DNA of 64,000 bases from VRUE01 sp963715625 (GCA_963715625.1 OY970260.1:2356001-2420000), one strand, 5' to 3'; shown: positions 8,250 through 16,885, counted from the stretch's first letter. The notes: generated from the sequence alone by a model not told the origin. A program made the numbers and translations.

Positions 8250-8632
8250 CCGGCGCCCGCCCAAGGTCATCGACCCATCCTCGTGACCATGGCGCTTCGC
8301 CGTCCGGTCGGGGTCGTGCTTGCCCTTGGGGCCGACCACCTCGGTGACCTCGGACTCCATCAGCTCGTGCACCACGCTGAGTCCGACGCCGACGCTCAGC
8401 GCGAGCAGTCCCTCCCTCGCTGCTCCGACCATCTCGCCCAGAGTTTCCTGGACCTTCGGCGGGAGCGGGCTATCCGCGGTCTCGGTCGTCGTGGCGACCT
8501 TCGATGCGGGTACCTTCTTCATGGCGGTTCCTCCTGTTCCGGTTGGACTTCAAGCGCCCAGCACGCTGCCGATGGCAGCGGACGGGGCGGGAGGACCGCC
8601 GTTCAAAGTTCTACGAGGTTCCGGACAACCTC
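8250..8632 (-). mobile_element. IS256-family remnant (transposase 5' end)
   Basis: Nearly identical to bases 51087-51468 of the complete IS256-like element. It holds the terminal repeat (ending GGACAACCTC), the leader and the first 75 or so transposase codons (MKKVPASKVATTTE start at 8522). The rest of the element, including all catalytic residues, is deleted. One end is therefore an IS end and the other a deletion junction inside the truncated ORF at 8159. Confidence 0.85.
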
Positions 8633-8715
8633 CTGTTGGGGCGGTGCTGACACAGGGGCACTCAGGGCGGACCTGATGTGCAGGTAGGACAGGCTGTCTG
8701 CTATGGTGAAGCGCG

Positions 8716-9060
8716 ATGAAGACGATGCATCTGGACCCGACAGCTGGCGATCAGGCCGCCTCGGTTGCCGAGGAGGTCGACAAGCTGCTGCGCGAAGGCA
8801 AGCAGGTCGCGGTCACCGTGGCCGAGGAGCAGGAGCTGCTCTCGCCCCAGCAGGCCGGCCAACGGCTCGGCATCTCCCGCCAGCATGTGAGGCGTCTGAT
8901 CGATTACGGCGAGCTTGAGGCACGGCAGCTTCCCGGATCGAGCTACTGGAAGATCCCGCTGTCGTCCGTGCTTGCCTGCGAGGAGCGCCGGGAGCGCGGC
9001 CGAGAGCTTGCCGCTGAATGGTCGCGTGATCTAGACGCGATGGGCGCACCACCCGAGTGA
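8716..9060 (+). CDS. HTH antitoxin, module 2
   Basis: 114 residues. Residues 1-40 are an acidic dimerisation-like region (VAEEVDKLLREGKQVAVTVA). Residues about 43-85 are an excisionase/HTH_17-type DNA-binding domain (LSPQQAGQRLGISRQHVRRL, then KIPLSSV). The stop overlaps the PIN-domain ORF (GTGA). Paralogues are the orphan at 17377-17724 and an internally deleted copy at 24719-24850. Confidence 0.7.
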   Translation: MKTMHLDPTAGDQAASVAEEVDKLLREGKQVAVTVAEEQELLSPQQAGQRLGISRQHVRRLIDYGELEARQLPGSSYWKIPLSSVLACEERRERGRELAAEWSRDLDAMGAPPE

Positions 9061-9635
9061 GCCAAGCGGATCCGCTGCGCGCCGTCCTCGATGCCGACAT
9101 CATCTATTCGCGCGTTCTCCATGAGTTGATGGGGCGCGCCGCGGACGACCCTGCGTCTGCTCGATCTCGTTTGGAGCGACGATCTGCTGGCGGAGGCACG
9201 GCGATCGCTTGTGGAGAAGAAGGGCCTGACGGAGAGGAGGTTGCGGCACGCTGGGTCGACTATCTGCCGCGGAATTTCCCCGATGGCAGGATGGACGTCG
9301 CCGGAGTGGGGGATGTAGATGTCGAGACCCTCACCGACGATCCCGACGATCATCATGTCTGTGCGCTCGCGATCGCTTCGCGCACCAGCTACCTCTTCAC
9401 CCACGACCGCGGCTACCTGCGAGAGGCCCTGCGAGTCCACGGAGTTGAGGTCACCGCGCCCGACCCGTTCCTCGCTGCCGCCTTCGACGCCGACCCCGAG
9501 GGATTCCTCGAGCTCATCGAGCTACAGGCAGGTGGTTGGGCAGGGGGGCGGCCGATCAAGGAGTTGCTGGCAGCGATCGAGCGGGCCGGGGCGGAGCGCT
9601 TCGCCGGCAAGGTGCGTGCAGCGTTCGACCTCTGA
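9057..9635 (+). CDS. PIN-domain toxin, module 2, with two compensating frameshifts
   Basis: 192 residues as read. Start (VLDADIIYSRVLHEL) and end (DDHHVCALAIAS, YLFTHDRGYL) carry PIN-domain acidic residues of the VapC-like Mg-dependent RNase fold. Between about 9150 and 9240 the good protein sequence is in another frame (TLRLLDLVWSDDLLAEARRS), so two opposite frameshifts leave a nonsense segment of about 30 residues in an otherwise open frame. The GTG start overlaps the antitoxin stop. Activity is doubtful. Confidence 0.6.
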   Translation: MSQADPLRAVLDADIIYSRVLHELMGRAADDPASARSRLERRSAGGGTAIACGEEGPDGEEVAARWVDYLPRNFPDGRMDVAGVGDVDVETLTDDPDDHHVCALAIASRTSYLFTHDRGYLREALRVHGVEVTAPDPFLAAAFDADPEGFLELIELQAGGWAGGRPIKELLAAIERAGAERFAGKVRAAFDL

Positions 9636-9649
9636 GCGCGCGAATACGG

Positions 9650-9995
9650 GAATTGGAACCGGCCTGCTTGATTTCGGGAACTTCTGGCCAGGAGTTCCCG
9701 AAACGCCGCATATCGGCGCACATCCACGCGCATCGACGGGAAGCGAGGCAGTTGCGCCGTCCAAAGATCCCCTGCAGATTGGTTGGTTCCTGTTCGGAAT
9801 ACGCCCCAAGCGGGCGTAGTTGCCATGCAGAAGGTCGTGGGTTCGAATCCCATCAGCCGCTTTTTCGGGAATGCCCTGCATGTGGGTGGGTCAGGATTCG
9901 GTGGGGGTCCAGAACCATCCGGAACCACCCCCGCATATCGCCTTCATTTCGGGAACTAATTCGAATTAGTGCCCGAAACCGCCCGGATGCGCGGC
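9650..9995 (+). repeat. Att-like repeat copy B
   Basis: Left hairpin TTTCGGGAACT/AGTTCCCGAAA (9672-9682 and 9693-9703) around a CTGGCCAG centre, then GCCGCATATCGGC, the tRNA-Gly core (9820-9861) and right palindrome (9947-9978) with an ATTCGAAT centre. Same order and spacing as copy A, about 3.85 kb away in direct orientation. The interval between A and B would be one integrated unit. Confidence 0.75.
9820..9861 (+). other. tRNA-Gly(GCC) 3' fragment, att core in copy B
   Basis: Same segment as in copy A, from the anticodon loop TTGCCAT through the T arm to CAGCCGCT, and identical to it over this length. The sequence upstream does not restore the anticodon 5' stem or D arm. Confidence 0.75.
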
Positions 9996-10054
9996 GATCA
10001 GCGACGATTGCCAGGCTCGCTGGGATTATCGGGCGAGCGGAGACACGGGGCTGT

Positions 10055-10234
10055 CTACCCGCTCTTGGAACCTTTGCCGCCGCCTTTGCCTCCTCCGCTT
10101 CCTGGATTGGGCCGAGGTGCCTGCTGGCGAATTTCGGGGGCACTGGTACGGGGCGGGCGACTGCCGGACTTGCGGAGTCCGCCGGTGCCTCGACGTGAAG
10201 AGCCTGGGGACTTACCTGATTTCTTTGGGGTCAA
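10055..10234 (-). CDS. Possible small basic Gly/Ser/Lys-rich protein
   Basis: 59 codons from a TTG that overlaps the stop of the membrane protein (TTGA). The product is very basic and ends in GSGGGKGGGKGSKSG. Translational coupling and the absence of rarer codons argue for it; low complexity and the lack of homologues known to me argue against. Confidence 0.3.
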   Translation of the reverse strand: MTPKKSGKSPGSSRRGTGGLRKSGSRPPRTSAPEIRQQAPRPNPGSGGGKGGGKGSKSG

Positions 10235-10848
10235 TTGCTACCTCCGAGGAGCACCGAGACCACGCGGCCTCGCTTTGGCGGGTGTTCAAGGTCATGAATG
10301 GCAGTCACCGGCCAACCGAGCTCACGGCGGCGAAACTTGCCCTTCTTCTCGTTGCGAAGATACGCATAGAGGAAGACAGTTTCCTCAGCGGGGTCCAGGA
10401 AGAAGTCGCAGCAGTACTCGTCGCTCTCACCAGGCTCGAGCTCCGGGCGTTCCCGTTTTCCCCATGTTCGGGGCCGCTGCTCAATCCGAGGCCAATCGGC
10501 GTCGGTACCGCTGTCGCTGTGGGCGCAGCCACCGGCGATCCTCGCGCGCATCTCGGAGTCGAGAGGACGGACACGGCAGAGGTCGAAGCGAAGATCAGTG
10601 AGACGCATCAGACCCCGCCCCTCGTTGGTGACGATCAACTTGACGGCGAGCAGAGTCACTGAACTGTCAAGGTGGCTCTCAGTGAACTGCAGGGAGAGGG
10701 TGGCACGGGGCCAGCGCCTACGTTCGCGGAGAAAGCGCCAATAGGCCCAGATGGCGCCGATGACGATGGCGAGAGCGGTGAATGCGTTGGAGACGACGTC
10801 ACTGACGGCCTTTACGTCTTCGAGGTTGGCGAGTGGTGGTGCGGTCAA
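10231..10848 (-). CDS. Membrane-anchored hypothetical protein
   Basis: 205 residues. One TM helix near residues 18-40 (FTALAIVIGAIWAYWRFL) is followed by a basic RERRRW stop-transfer and a cytoplasmic beta-rich domain (residues 50-200) with an LYAYLRNEKKGKFRRRE segment. The layout of one N-terminal TM plus an Ig-like strand domain is common among uncharacterised bacterial proteins. It lies between att-like copies B and C together with AbiE. No function can be assigned. Confidence 0.55.
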   Translation of the reverse strand: MTAPPLANLEDVKAVSDVVSNAFTALAIVIGAIWAYWRFLRERRRWPRATLSLQFTESHLDSSVTLLAVKLIVTNEGRGLMRLTDLRFDLCRVRPLDSEMRARIAGGCAHSDSGTDADWPRIEQRPRTWGKRERPELEPGESDEYCCDFFLDPAEETVFLYAYLRNEKKGKFRRRELGWPVTAIHDLEHPPKRGRVVSVLLGGSN

Positions 10849-10886
10849 GAAGCGGGTTATAAGCGCCTGATCGGATATCGCGTCGG

Positions 10887-11859
10887 TCAGAGTAGGCTGC
10901 GAATTTCCGCGAAGCGCTCAAGTACCTCAGCGAAGCTTGGATGGGGTCGGAAGAAGAGGCGGCGGCACTCCTCTTCATATCCGGGTTCGATGGCAGCTCG
11001 GAGTTCGTCGGGCGGGAAGAGCGCGTCACTGTTCGTGAAACAGAGATCGGGTGGAGGGCGGTAGCTGCGCGGGAAGAAGGTGCGGCTCTTCTCGTCGTAG
11101 TCGACCTTGATCTCGTCGTACTCGTCCGAGGCCAGCATCGCCGTGACCTCGGGACGGCCGGCGAGGATGTAGAGGTCTGCGTAGTGGCGCACGTCCCGAC
11201 CCAGGGGAGCACCGCTCTCCTTGAGTCGCTCGACCTTGCCGTGGATGGCAAAGAGCTTCTCGACGAACGTGCGCCGGAAGTGCAGGAGGGTCATCTCGAA
11301 GGGCTGGAGTCCCTCGACATGAAGCTCATCGGCGGCTTCCCGCTTGGTCAGGAGCCTGCCGACGATCGAGGAGATCCTCGATGGTCATGGTCGGCTGCTT
11401 GCCGCTCTGGACGCCCGGCTCGAGACGGACAGTCGGCGGGAAGCCGTCAAGCTCGGGGAAGTGTGAGCGATAGAGGAAGGTGTCCATGCGTCCGTGCCCG
11501 CCGATCGTCTGCGAGTCGGCGCGGACGAAGTCGAGCCCGGGTATGGCGGCGACCTCGCGATTCAGCTTTTTCATCGCCCGGTTGATCGCTCGTTCGTTGC
11601 GGAGCGGCGGCTCGATCGTTGGATCGACGAAGAGGTCAATGTCCTCGGAGAAGCGATCGAGCAGGTCCCAGCCCTTCGAGAGGCTGGTGCCGCCCTTGAA
11701 GATGGCCCGCTCGCCGAGCGTCGTGGCGATCGTGCCCAGGATCTCCGTGATCCAGTAGTCCTTCTCGACGAAGGCCTCGGGCAACTCGGACTCCGTTGCC
11801 GCCGCGGTCAGGAAGGCAGCGAAGTCGGGGTGCTCCGCGAGTCTCATCGCGCCTGCCAT
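10887..11859 (-). pseudogene. abiEii: AbiEii-type nucleotidyltransferase toxin, frameshifted
   Basis: The first 150 or so codons (11859 to about 11370) encode the NTase domain with FKGGTSLSKGW and RFSEDIDLF, the Gly-Ser and Asp-x-Asp motifs of AbiEii/DUF1814 toxins. A one-base frameshift near 11366-11375 ends that frame; the helical C-terminal part (TLLHFRRTFVEKLFAIHG onward) continues in another frame to 10887. The start overlaps the AbiEi stop by 16 bases, as usual for type IV AbiE systems. Intact AbiEii transfers nucleotides to tRNA acceptors in the best-studied relatives. Either decay or a sequencing error. Confidence 0.8.
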
Positions 11860-12584
11860 TCGCTTGCGTTGGGCAGCCCAGAAAGAACGCCGAAGTCGAA
11901 CCTGCTGATCGGGTTGAGGCTCGTTCGCAGGTCCTGAAGCGCGGCGGCGGGAGCGCCCGCCTGCTCCCCGAGCGCGCCGAGCATGGCGCGGACCCGGGGG
12001 GGCTCTGAGAGGGATGCCTTGGCGAGTCGCATGAAGCGCGCCCGGTCAGAGAGCATCGAAACGAGGCGCCGCATGGTCTCCTGCGGGGACAGGTCGCTGT
12101 AGCGGGCGCGGTCACGCAACAGCTCGAGCAGGGCACCGTCGGGGGCATCGAGCTCGAAGCGGGAGGCCGGGCGACGCGTGTGCACGGTGGCGTTTCGAAG
12201 CGCGCTGGGTGCGGCGGCGGCCGGCGTCGCGAACTCGGGGCGGGCCGGATTCTGCGTCGAAAACCCCAATGCGTTCCCGGCGCTCAGCCCGGTTGGATGA
12301 AGCGGCGCATTCAGCGTGTGACCGACCGCTGCGCTGGCACTTGGCATGGAAGGGCCGATGACGGTCTGCTTGGGGCGGTAATAGAGGCCCTTGCGCAGGC
12401 GCTGCAACTCACCCTGGCCCGCCAGCCGAGACAGCGCATGGGCGACAGCGGTTGCCGGCAGATCGCGAAAGTCTGAGAGCGACCAGTAGCGCTCACCTCC
12501 GGTGCGCACTCGCTCGTAGACGCGAGTGGCCGTGCTGCTGGGGCTGCGTCCCCGGCCGCGTGCGTTTCGTTGCTGCTTTGCCAT
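11844..12584 (-). CDS. abiEi: AbiEi-like (DUF6088) antitoxin
   Basis: 246 residues. The N-terminal winged helix (residues about 30-75, WSLSDFRDLPATAVAHALSR then LRKGLYYRP) matches DUF6088/AbiEi antitoxins. The helical C-terminus ends just inside the toxin gene. It follows a perfect 13-bp operator (12600-12637) 16 bases before the ATG, consistent with autorepression by cooperative winged-helix binding as known for AbiEi. Module located between att-like copies B and C. Confidence 0.8.
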   Translation of the reverse strand: MAKQQRNARGRGRSPSSTATRVYERVRTGGERYWSLSDFRDLPATAVAHALSRLAGQGELQRLRKGLYYRPKQTVIGPSMPSASAAVGHTLNAPLHPTGLSAGNALGFSTQNPARPEFATPAAAAPSALRNATVHTRRPASRFELDAPDGALLELLRDRARYSDLSPQETMRRLVSMLSDRARFMRLAKASLSEPPRVRAMLGALGEQAGAPAAALQDLRTSLNPISRFDFGVLSGLPNASEWQAR

Positions 12585-12599
12585 GGGGCCAGTCTAGCG

Positions 12600-12637
12600 T
12601 ATCTGGCAAGTTTTTCTGTTGTAGAACTTGCCAGATA
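12600..12637. promoter_or_regulatory. abiEi: AbiE operator, perfect inverted repeat
   Basis: TATCTGGCAAGTT (12600-12612) and AACTTGCCAGATA (12625-12637) are exact reverse complements separated by 12 bases. It is the only AT-rich stretch locally and is directly upstream of the AbiEi start on the minus strand. Confidence 0.75.
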
Positions 12638-12664
12638 GTCTCACACCTACTCAGGGGTGCGTCG

Positions 12665-12805
12665 ATTGGAACCGCCCTCGTCGATTTCGGGAACTTCTGG
12701 TCAGAAGTTCCCGAAACACCGCATATCGGCGCACATCCCCGCCTATTGACGAGGGCGGCAGCCGGTTGGCTCGTTCGCAACTCCCCTGCAAATGGGCAGG
12801 TTCTA
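12665..12805 (+). repeat. Att-like repeat copy C, left part
   Basis: GGAACCG, then the perfect 15-bp hairpin TTTCGGGAACTTCTG/CAGAAGTTCCCGAAA (12685-12699 and 12702-12716) and GCATATCGGCG. It is interrupted at 12806 by an IS66-family element; the element continues at 14372. Confidence 0.75.
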
Positions 12806-14371
12806 GTAAGCGTTCAGTCGGGTAGGGGGACATAACCGCTGCCTGGCGAATCCCTTTGGCGTGGAGCGCGCCGAGGCCGAGGCGATCTATGACCAGGGTC
12901 GCGAGACCGTTGTCGCGGTGCTGCTCCGGATGGACGAACAGATCCAGCAGCTGACCAAGCAGGTCGCCGAGCAGGCCGCCAAACACGAGAAGCGGATCGC
13001 CGAGCTGGAGCGGCGCCTCAACCGCAACTCGCAGAACTCTTCTGTGCCGCCCAGCCAGGACCCGCCAGGCGCCCCGCAGCGCAAGCGGCCCGATCCCTCC
13101 GGGCGCTCGCAGGGCGCTCAGCCCGGGCACCGGGGCAAGGGGCGAAAGCTGTTGCCGGCGGAGGCCGTCGATCGGGTGGTGGACCATCGCCCGCAGCGCT
13201 GCGGCTGCGGGCACCGCTTCGAGGAGGGCAATGCCGAGGGGGTGGGCACACCGGCCCGCCACCAGGTCACAGAGCTGCCCGAGATCGCCGTCGAAGTCAC
13301 CGAGCATCGCCTGCATCGCCACCGCTGCCCGGACTGCGGGAAGGCGACCCGCGCCGAGTTGCCGGCTGATGTGCCCGCCGGCGCCTTCGGGCCTCGCCTC
13401 GAAGCCGCGGTGGCGACACTTGCGGTGAGGAACCGCGTCTCCCGGCGCGACACGGTCGAGCTGGCCGCAGAGCTGTTCGGCGCAAGGCTCGCGAGCGGCA
13501 CGGTGGACGCGATCCTCGCCCGCGCCGGGCAGGCGCTGGCCGAGCCCTACGAGGACCTGCTTGCCCAGGTTCGCAGCGCGCCGGCGCTGAACGTCGATGA
13601 GACAGGCTGGAAGCTGCGCGGCGCCAAGCGCGCCCTGTGGGGCGCCGTCATCCCCACGGCAGCCGTCTTCCGCATCGCCCCCGACCGCCACGAGCGTGAG
13701 GTGGCGGCCCTGCTCGGCGAGGACTTTTGCGGCATCGTCGGCTCCGATCGCTGGTGGGCCTACCGGGGCTTTGACCCCGCCAAGCGCCAGGTCTGCTGGT
13801 CGCACCTGATCAGGGATCTCACCGCCCACTCCGAAGGCCTCGCCGCCCAGAAGGAGTTCGGGGAAGCGGGCCTTGAGATCGCCCGGCGCTTGTTCTCGGC
13901 CTGGGAGGACTTCCAAGGGCACGGCGACCGCCGCCGGTTGAAGCGAGAGGTGGCTCCACTTCGGCGAGAGCTGAAGGCGCTACTCAAGCGTGGCTCGGTG
14001 GGCCGCCCCAACAAGCTCACCTGGGGCATCTCCAAGAACCTGCTCAAGGTCTGGCCGGCGCTTTGGACCTTCGTCGAGGTCGATGGCGTGGAGCCGACCA
14101 ACAACGTCGCCGAGCGCGCCCTGCGCGGCCCGGTCATTTACCGCAAGCTCTCGCTCGGCAGCCAGTCCGAACGGGGCGAGCGCACGACCCAGAGGTTGCT
14201 CTCCGCCTCAGTCACATGCCGGCTGCAGAGCCGCTCGCTCTTCGCCTATCTGGCCGACGTGCTCAGCGCTCGGGTTCGCGGCGATCCCGCTCCCCTGCTT
14301 GCCTGAGGCCACAGCTCCCCGCCGGTCATCGCCGAGGTCGCGCCCGCGTAAACGGGGAACTGAACGCTTAC
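12806..14371 (+). mobile_element. IS66-family element (single-ORF type), complete
   Basis: 1566 bp. Ends GTAAGCGTTCAGT (12806-12818) and ACTGAACGCTTAC (14359-14371) are perfect 13-bp inverted repeats beginning with the GTAAGCG characteristic of IS66. An 8-bp target duplication AGGTTCTA lies at 12798-12805 and 14372-14379. Only the large transposase is present, without TnpA/TnpB ORFs, as in the ISBst12-like subgroup. It interrupts repeat copy C. Confidence 0.95.
12861..14306 (+). CDS. IS66-family transposase
   Basis: 481 residues from GTG. Coiled-coil leucine-zipper N-terminus (residues about 20-55), a Gln/Pro/basic linker (PSQDPPGAPQRKRPDPS), a zinc-finger region with CGCGH and RCPDCGK, then the DDE domain with NVDETGWK, SDRWWAYRGF and the EPTNNVAERALR helix typical of IS66 TnpC. 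All catalytic positions look intact, so the element may be active. It is self-contained within the 12806-14371 IS. Confidence 0.95.
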   Translation: MERAEAEAIYDQGRETVVAVLLRMDEQIQQLTKQVAEQAAKHEKRIAELERRLNRNSQNSSVPPSQDPPGAPQRKRPDPSGRSQGAQPGHRGKGRKLLPAEAVDRVVDHRPQRCGCGHRFEEGNAEGVGTPARHQVTELPEIAVEVTEHRLHRHRCPDCGKATRAELPADVPAGAFGPRLEAAVATLAVRNRVSRRDTVELAAELFGARLASGTVDAILARAGQALAEPYEDLLAQVRSAPALNVDETGWKLRGAKRALWGAVIPTAAVFRIAPDRHEREVAALLGEDFCGIVGSDRWWAYRGFDPAKRQVCWSHLIRDLTAHSEGLAAQKEFGEAGLEIARRLFSAWEDFQGHGDRRRLKREVAPLRRELKALLKRGSVGRPNKLTWGISKNLLKVWPALWTFVEVDGVEPTNNVAERALRGPVIYRKLSLGSQSERGERTTQRLLSASVTCRLQSRSLFAYLADVLSARVRGDPAPLLA

Positions 14372-14560
14372 AGGTTCTAGCACGGAAGTCGCCCCAAGCG
14401 GGCGTAATTGCCATGCAGAAGGTCGAGGGTTCGAATCCCATCAGCCGCTTTTTCGGGAATCCCTGCAACTCGGCATCTCGCCATTTGCGGGAGTCGCCGA
14501 AAATCAATCGAACCGCCCCCTATTTCGGGCACTATTTGGGGAACGAGTTCCCCAAATCGC
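14372..14560 (+). repeat. Att-like repeat copy C, right part
   Basis: Resumes after the IS66 target duplication and holds the tRNA-Gly core (14408-14449), then a different right palindrome ATTTGGGGAAC/GTTCCCCAAAT (14534-14544 and 14547-14557). With the IS and one target copy removed, the tRNA core lies about 142 bases from the left hairpin, close to 148 in copies A and B. Confidence 0.7.
14408..14449 (+). other. tRNA-Gly(GCC) 3' fragment, att core in copy C
   Basis: From the anticodon loop TTGCCAT to CAGCCGCT. It differs from A and B by one base in the T stem (GAGGG instead of GTGGG), which breaks a pair, so it has drifted as a non-functional copy. Confidence 0.75.
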
Positions 14561-14619
14561 CCCGAGCTGAGGCGATTGGCGCCGATTTCGCCCGATTCGC
14601 CCTCGCTTTCGCGCCGCGG

Positions 14620-15071
14620 TTGAGGTGCCCTTGGCCGCCCAGATCGTCGACGGCCTCCGCAAGGGCGGCGACGCGGAGTTCGAGTTCGTCGTGCGCGCGA
14701 AGGCGAGGCCGGTCCTCCTCCTCTCCGGTCGCAGCGACCCTCGCACCGGTGACCTGTTCGCCCTGCGCCTGCTCCGGCTCGAGAAGCTCTCCAGCCAGGA
14801 GCGGCAGCGCGTCGGAGAGCATCGCGAGCCGACGCTCTTCCCTCTGCCCGCGAAGCGTTTCCCCGATCTCGCCGAGGACTCCGCGGCGATGGTGACGGCG
14901 CCGATCCGGTTGCACGAGACGGCGCTCGACACGCGCAAGTCGCTCGGTCGGCTCGACCGCAAGGAGATGCGAGCCCTGGTCGAGCGCTTCGTCTCCTACT
15001 GGCAGCTCGACCTCCGCCAGCTCTTGGTCGCTCAGATCCGGGAGCTCCAGCACCGGCGACAGGCTCGCTGA
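14620..15071 (+). pseudogene. Truncated MazF-like toxin, near-identical duplicate
   Basis: About 148 codons almost identical in nucleotide sequence to the last three quarters of the toxin at 29067-29609, from GAGGTGCCCT onward. The first 30 or so residues with the MazF-type GEVYRAIV strand are missing and no antitoxin precedes it; an ATG at 14625 could still start it. It ends 113 bases before the ATPase start. The tail after RELQ is also present at 25476-25518. Recent duplication is clear; activity is unlikely. Confidence 0.75.
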
Positions 15072-15155
15072 CAGCGGATCAACGCGGCAAGGGCACTGGC
15101 CGTCAATTGCCTTCTCGCGTTGCATGGGCCGCAGCTGCTGAAACGTATTTGCTTC

Positions 15156-15192
15156 TTACCCATTTGGTAACCTCTCCTTACTAGATGGGTAA
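15156..15192. promoter_or_regulatory. Operator palindrome overlapping the ATPase start codon
   Basis: TTACCCATTTGGTAA (15156-15170) and TTACTAGATGGGTAA (15178-15192) are complementary at 13 of 15 positions across a 7-base spacer. The ATG of the ATPase (15185) lies within the right arm, and there is no ribosome site of the usual kind upstream, so a bound regulator would cover the start codon. Leaderless transcription is possible. Confidence 0.6.
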
Positions 15193-16369
15193 TAAGCGAC
15201 TTGGCAGCGGAGAGCTCTTTCCCACCGACACGCCGATTCCGGCCGAGAGGATGATCGGTCGCGAGGAGGAGGTGGCGGCGATCGCACGCTCTCTGGCCGG
15301 TGGCGGCAACCTCGTCATCGCCGGCCCACGACGCACTGGCAAGACGAGCGTCTGCGATGCGGCGCTGCAGCGAGTCGCCGAAGACGGCCGCTACGTCGCC
15401 GCGGTGGACCTATTCCGCGTTGCCGATGCCGCAGAGCTTGCCGAGCGCCTCGTGCTGGCGACGATCGCCAACCGTGGCGCTCTACAGCGACTGGCGCTGA
15501 AAGCGCGGCGGGCTGGACGGGCGCTTGGTGAAGCGGCCGCCCTCACGGCGACCGCCCGTGCGAGCGCCGAGCTCGGCGAGGAGCTGGAGATCGCCTTTCG
15601 GCCCGGGCTCGCCGAGCGCGACCCCAATCGATACCTGGACTACGCGTTGGAGCTGCCGCAGCGGATCGCGAACGCAGATGGGCGGCGCTTCGTCCTCTTC
15701 TTCGACGAGTTCCAGGAGGTGGCGGCGCCTCGCAGACCCTTCGGCGAGCCGGAGCGGCTGACGAAGCGGATGCGGGCGATCTTTCAGCGCTCACCCGCTG
15801 TGAGCTTTCTCTTCGCCGGCTCGATCGAGCATCTGATGCGCGATCTCTTCGCAGCCGAGGAGCGGGCGCTCAGCCAATTCGGCTCCTTCCATCCCCTGCC
15901 ACCGATTCCAGCCGAAGCTTGGCGGAAGGGGATCGAGGAGCGTCTCGCCGAAGACGAGTGCACGATCGAGCCAGGGGCGCTGGAGCGACTCGTCACCACC
16001 GGCGAGAGCCATCCCCGGACGACGATGCTGATTGCACGCTGGACGCACGAGGCGGCGGTCGTCGACGGTACCCGTGCTCTGGTCGAGGCGCACGTAGGTG
16101 CCGGCATCAGGGCCGCGCAGCTCGCCGACCTACCGAAGCACGAGCAGACGCTCGACCGTATCCGTGCCCTAGGCCGGCACGCCCAGCGCCTCGCGATACG
16201 GGTTGCCAGCGGCAGCGCCCTGTATTCGGGGCTCAACTCGAAGATCGCCAACGACACGCTGCGAGCGTTGCGCGATGCCGGCATCGTCGAGCAGGGCGCA
16301 CCGCGAAGCTGGCGCGTCCCCGACCCGCTGCTGCGCAATTTCCTGCTCGAGCTCGATTCAGGCGGATGA
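15185..16369 (+). CDS. AAA ATPase of the archaeal-ATPase (COG1672-like) type
   Basis: 394 residues. Walker A AGPRRTGKT (residues about 43-51), Walker B RFVLFFDEF (about 170-178), a sensor strand FLFAGSIEHLM, then a helical lid and a C-terminal winged helix ending in RVPDPLLRNFLLEL. This is the layout of solitary STAND/ORC-like ATPases (archaeal ATPase family) often found near TA genes. An autoregulatory role is suggested by the palindrome at its start. A second, diverged ATPase is at 20224-21396. Cellular function is not known. Confidence 0.75.
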   Translation: MGNKRLGSGELFPTDTPIPAERMIGREEEVAAIARSLAGGGNLVIAGPRRTGKTSVCDAALQRVAEDGRYVAAVDLFRVADAAELAERLVLATIANRGALQRLALKARRAGRALGEAAALTATARASAELGEELEIAFRPGLAERDPNRYLDYALELPQRIANADGRRFVLFFDEFQEVAAPRRPFGEPERLTKRMRAIFQRSPAVSFLFAGSIEHLMRDLFAAEERALSQFGSFHPLPPIPAEAWRKGIEERLAEDECTIEPGALERLVTTGESHPRTTMLIARWTHEAAVVDGTRALVEAHVGAGIRAAQLADLPKHEQTLDRIRALGRHAQRLAIRVASGSALYSGLNSKIANDTLRALRDAGIVEQGAPRSWRVPDPLLRNFLLELDSGG

Positions 16370-16392
16370 CGCCGCGCTGTCGGACGTGGGCG

Positions 16393-16530
16393 AGATTGGA
16401 ACCGCCCTCGTCGATTTAGGGAACTTCTGGCCGGGAGTTCCCGAAGCGCCGCATATCGGCGACATCCCCGCTTATTGACGACGGCGCTGCAGGTTGGGTC
16501 CTTCGCAAATCCCCTGCAAATTGGCTGGTC
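16393..16530 (+). repeat. Att-like repeat copy D, truncated
   Basis: GGAACCG, the hairpin around GGGAACTTCTGG/CCGGGAGTTCCC (16419-16443), GCATATCGGCG and the CCCCTGCAAATTGGCTGG motif shared with C. The tRNA core and right palindrome are absent; the sequence passes directly into the end of a truncated PIN gene. Confidence 0.7.
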
Positions 16531-16539
16531 CCTACTCTT

Positions 16540-16885
16540 GGGCTCGCCGAGGCACTCTACGACCGTGAGGACCGCGCAGTTGACGAAGCCGACTTTCAGG
16601 TCGGCATAGGTCCGAAGCAGCTCGTCGACCCGCTCGTAGTCGGCGGCGAGGAGGTTCTCGATGACCAGCGCGCCGCTTCGAACCTGGTCGAGCACTGCGA
16701 CGAAGGATCCCTCGCGCGCGTAGGAGCCGAGCAGATGGTTGACCTCGACCAGGACCGGGGCGGGGGCGACGCGCCGCTCGCGCATCGTCTCGGCGAGCAG
16801 CTTCGCGCAGCGCTCATGTGCGTCGTCGTCGCGATCGAATGCGCCGACCAGAAACCGCGGTGTCGAGGATCAGCGCGATGGCCGG
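16540..16885 (-). pseudogene. VapC-like PIN toxin remnant
   Basis: Reading leftward: a LILDT start (expected start codon reads ATC), a frameshift near 16851-16860, then GAFDRDDDAHERCAKLL, VLVEVNHLL and GFVNCAVLTVVECLGEP, which are the PIN acidic motifs. The C-terminal 15-20 residues are replaced by repeat copy D. Paired with the RHH antitoxin at 16870-17145. Start loss, frameshift and truncation make this a dead toxin. Confidence 0.65.

Noticed and set aside
12651..13922. 423-codon ORF antisense to the IS66 transposase and repeat C
   Set aside because: It spans the IS boundary and the att-like repeat; no independent gene would do so.
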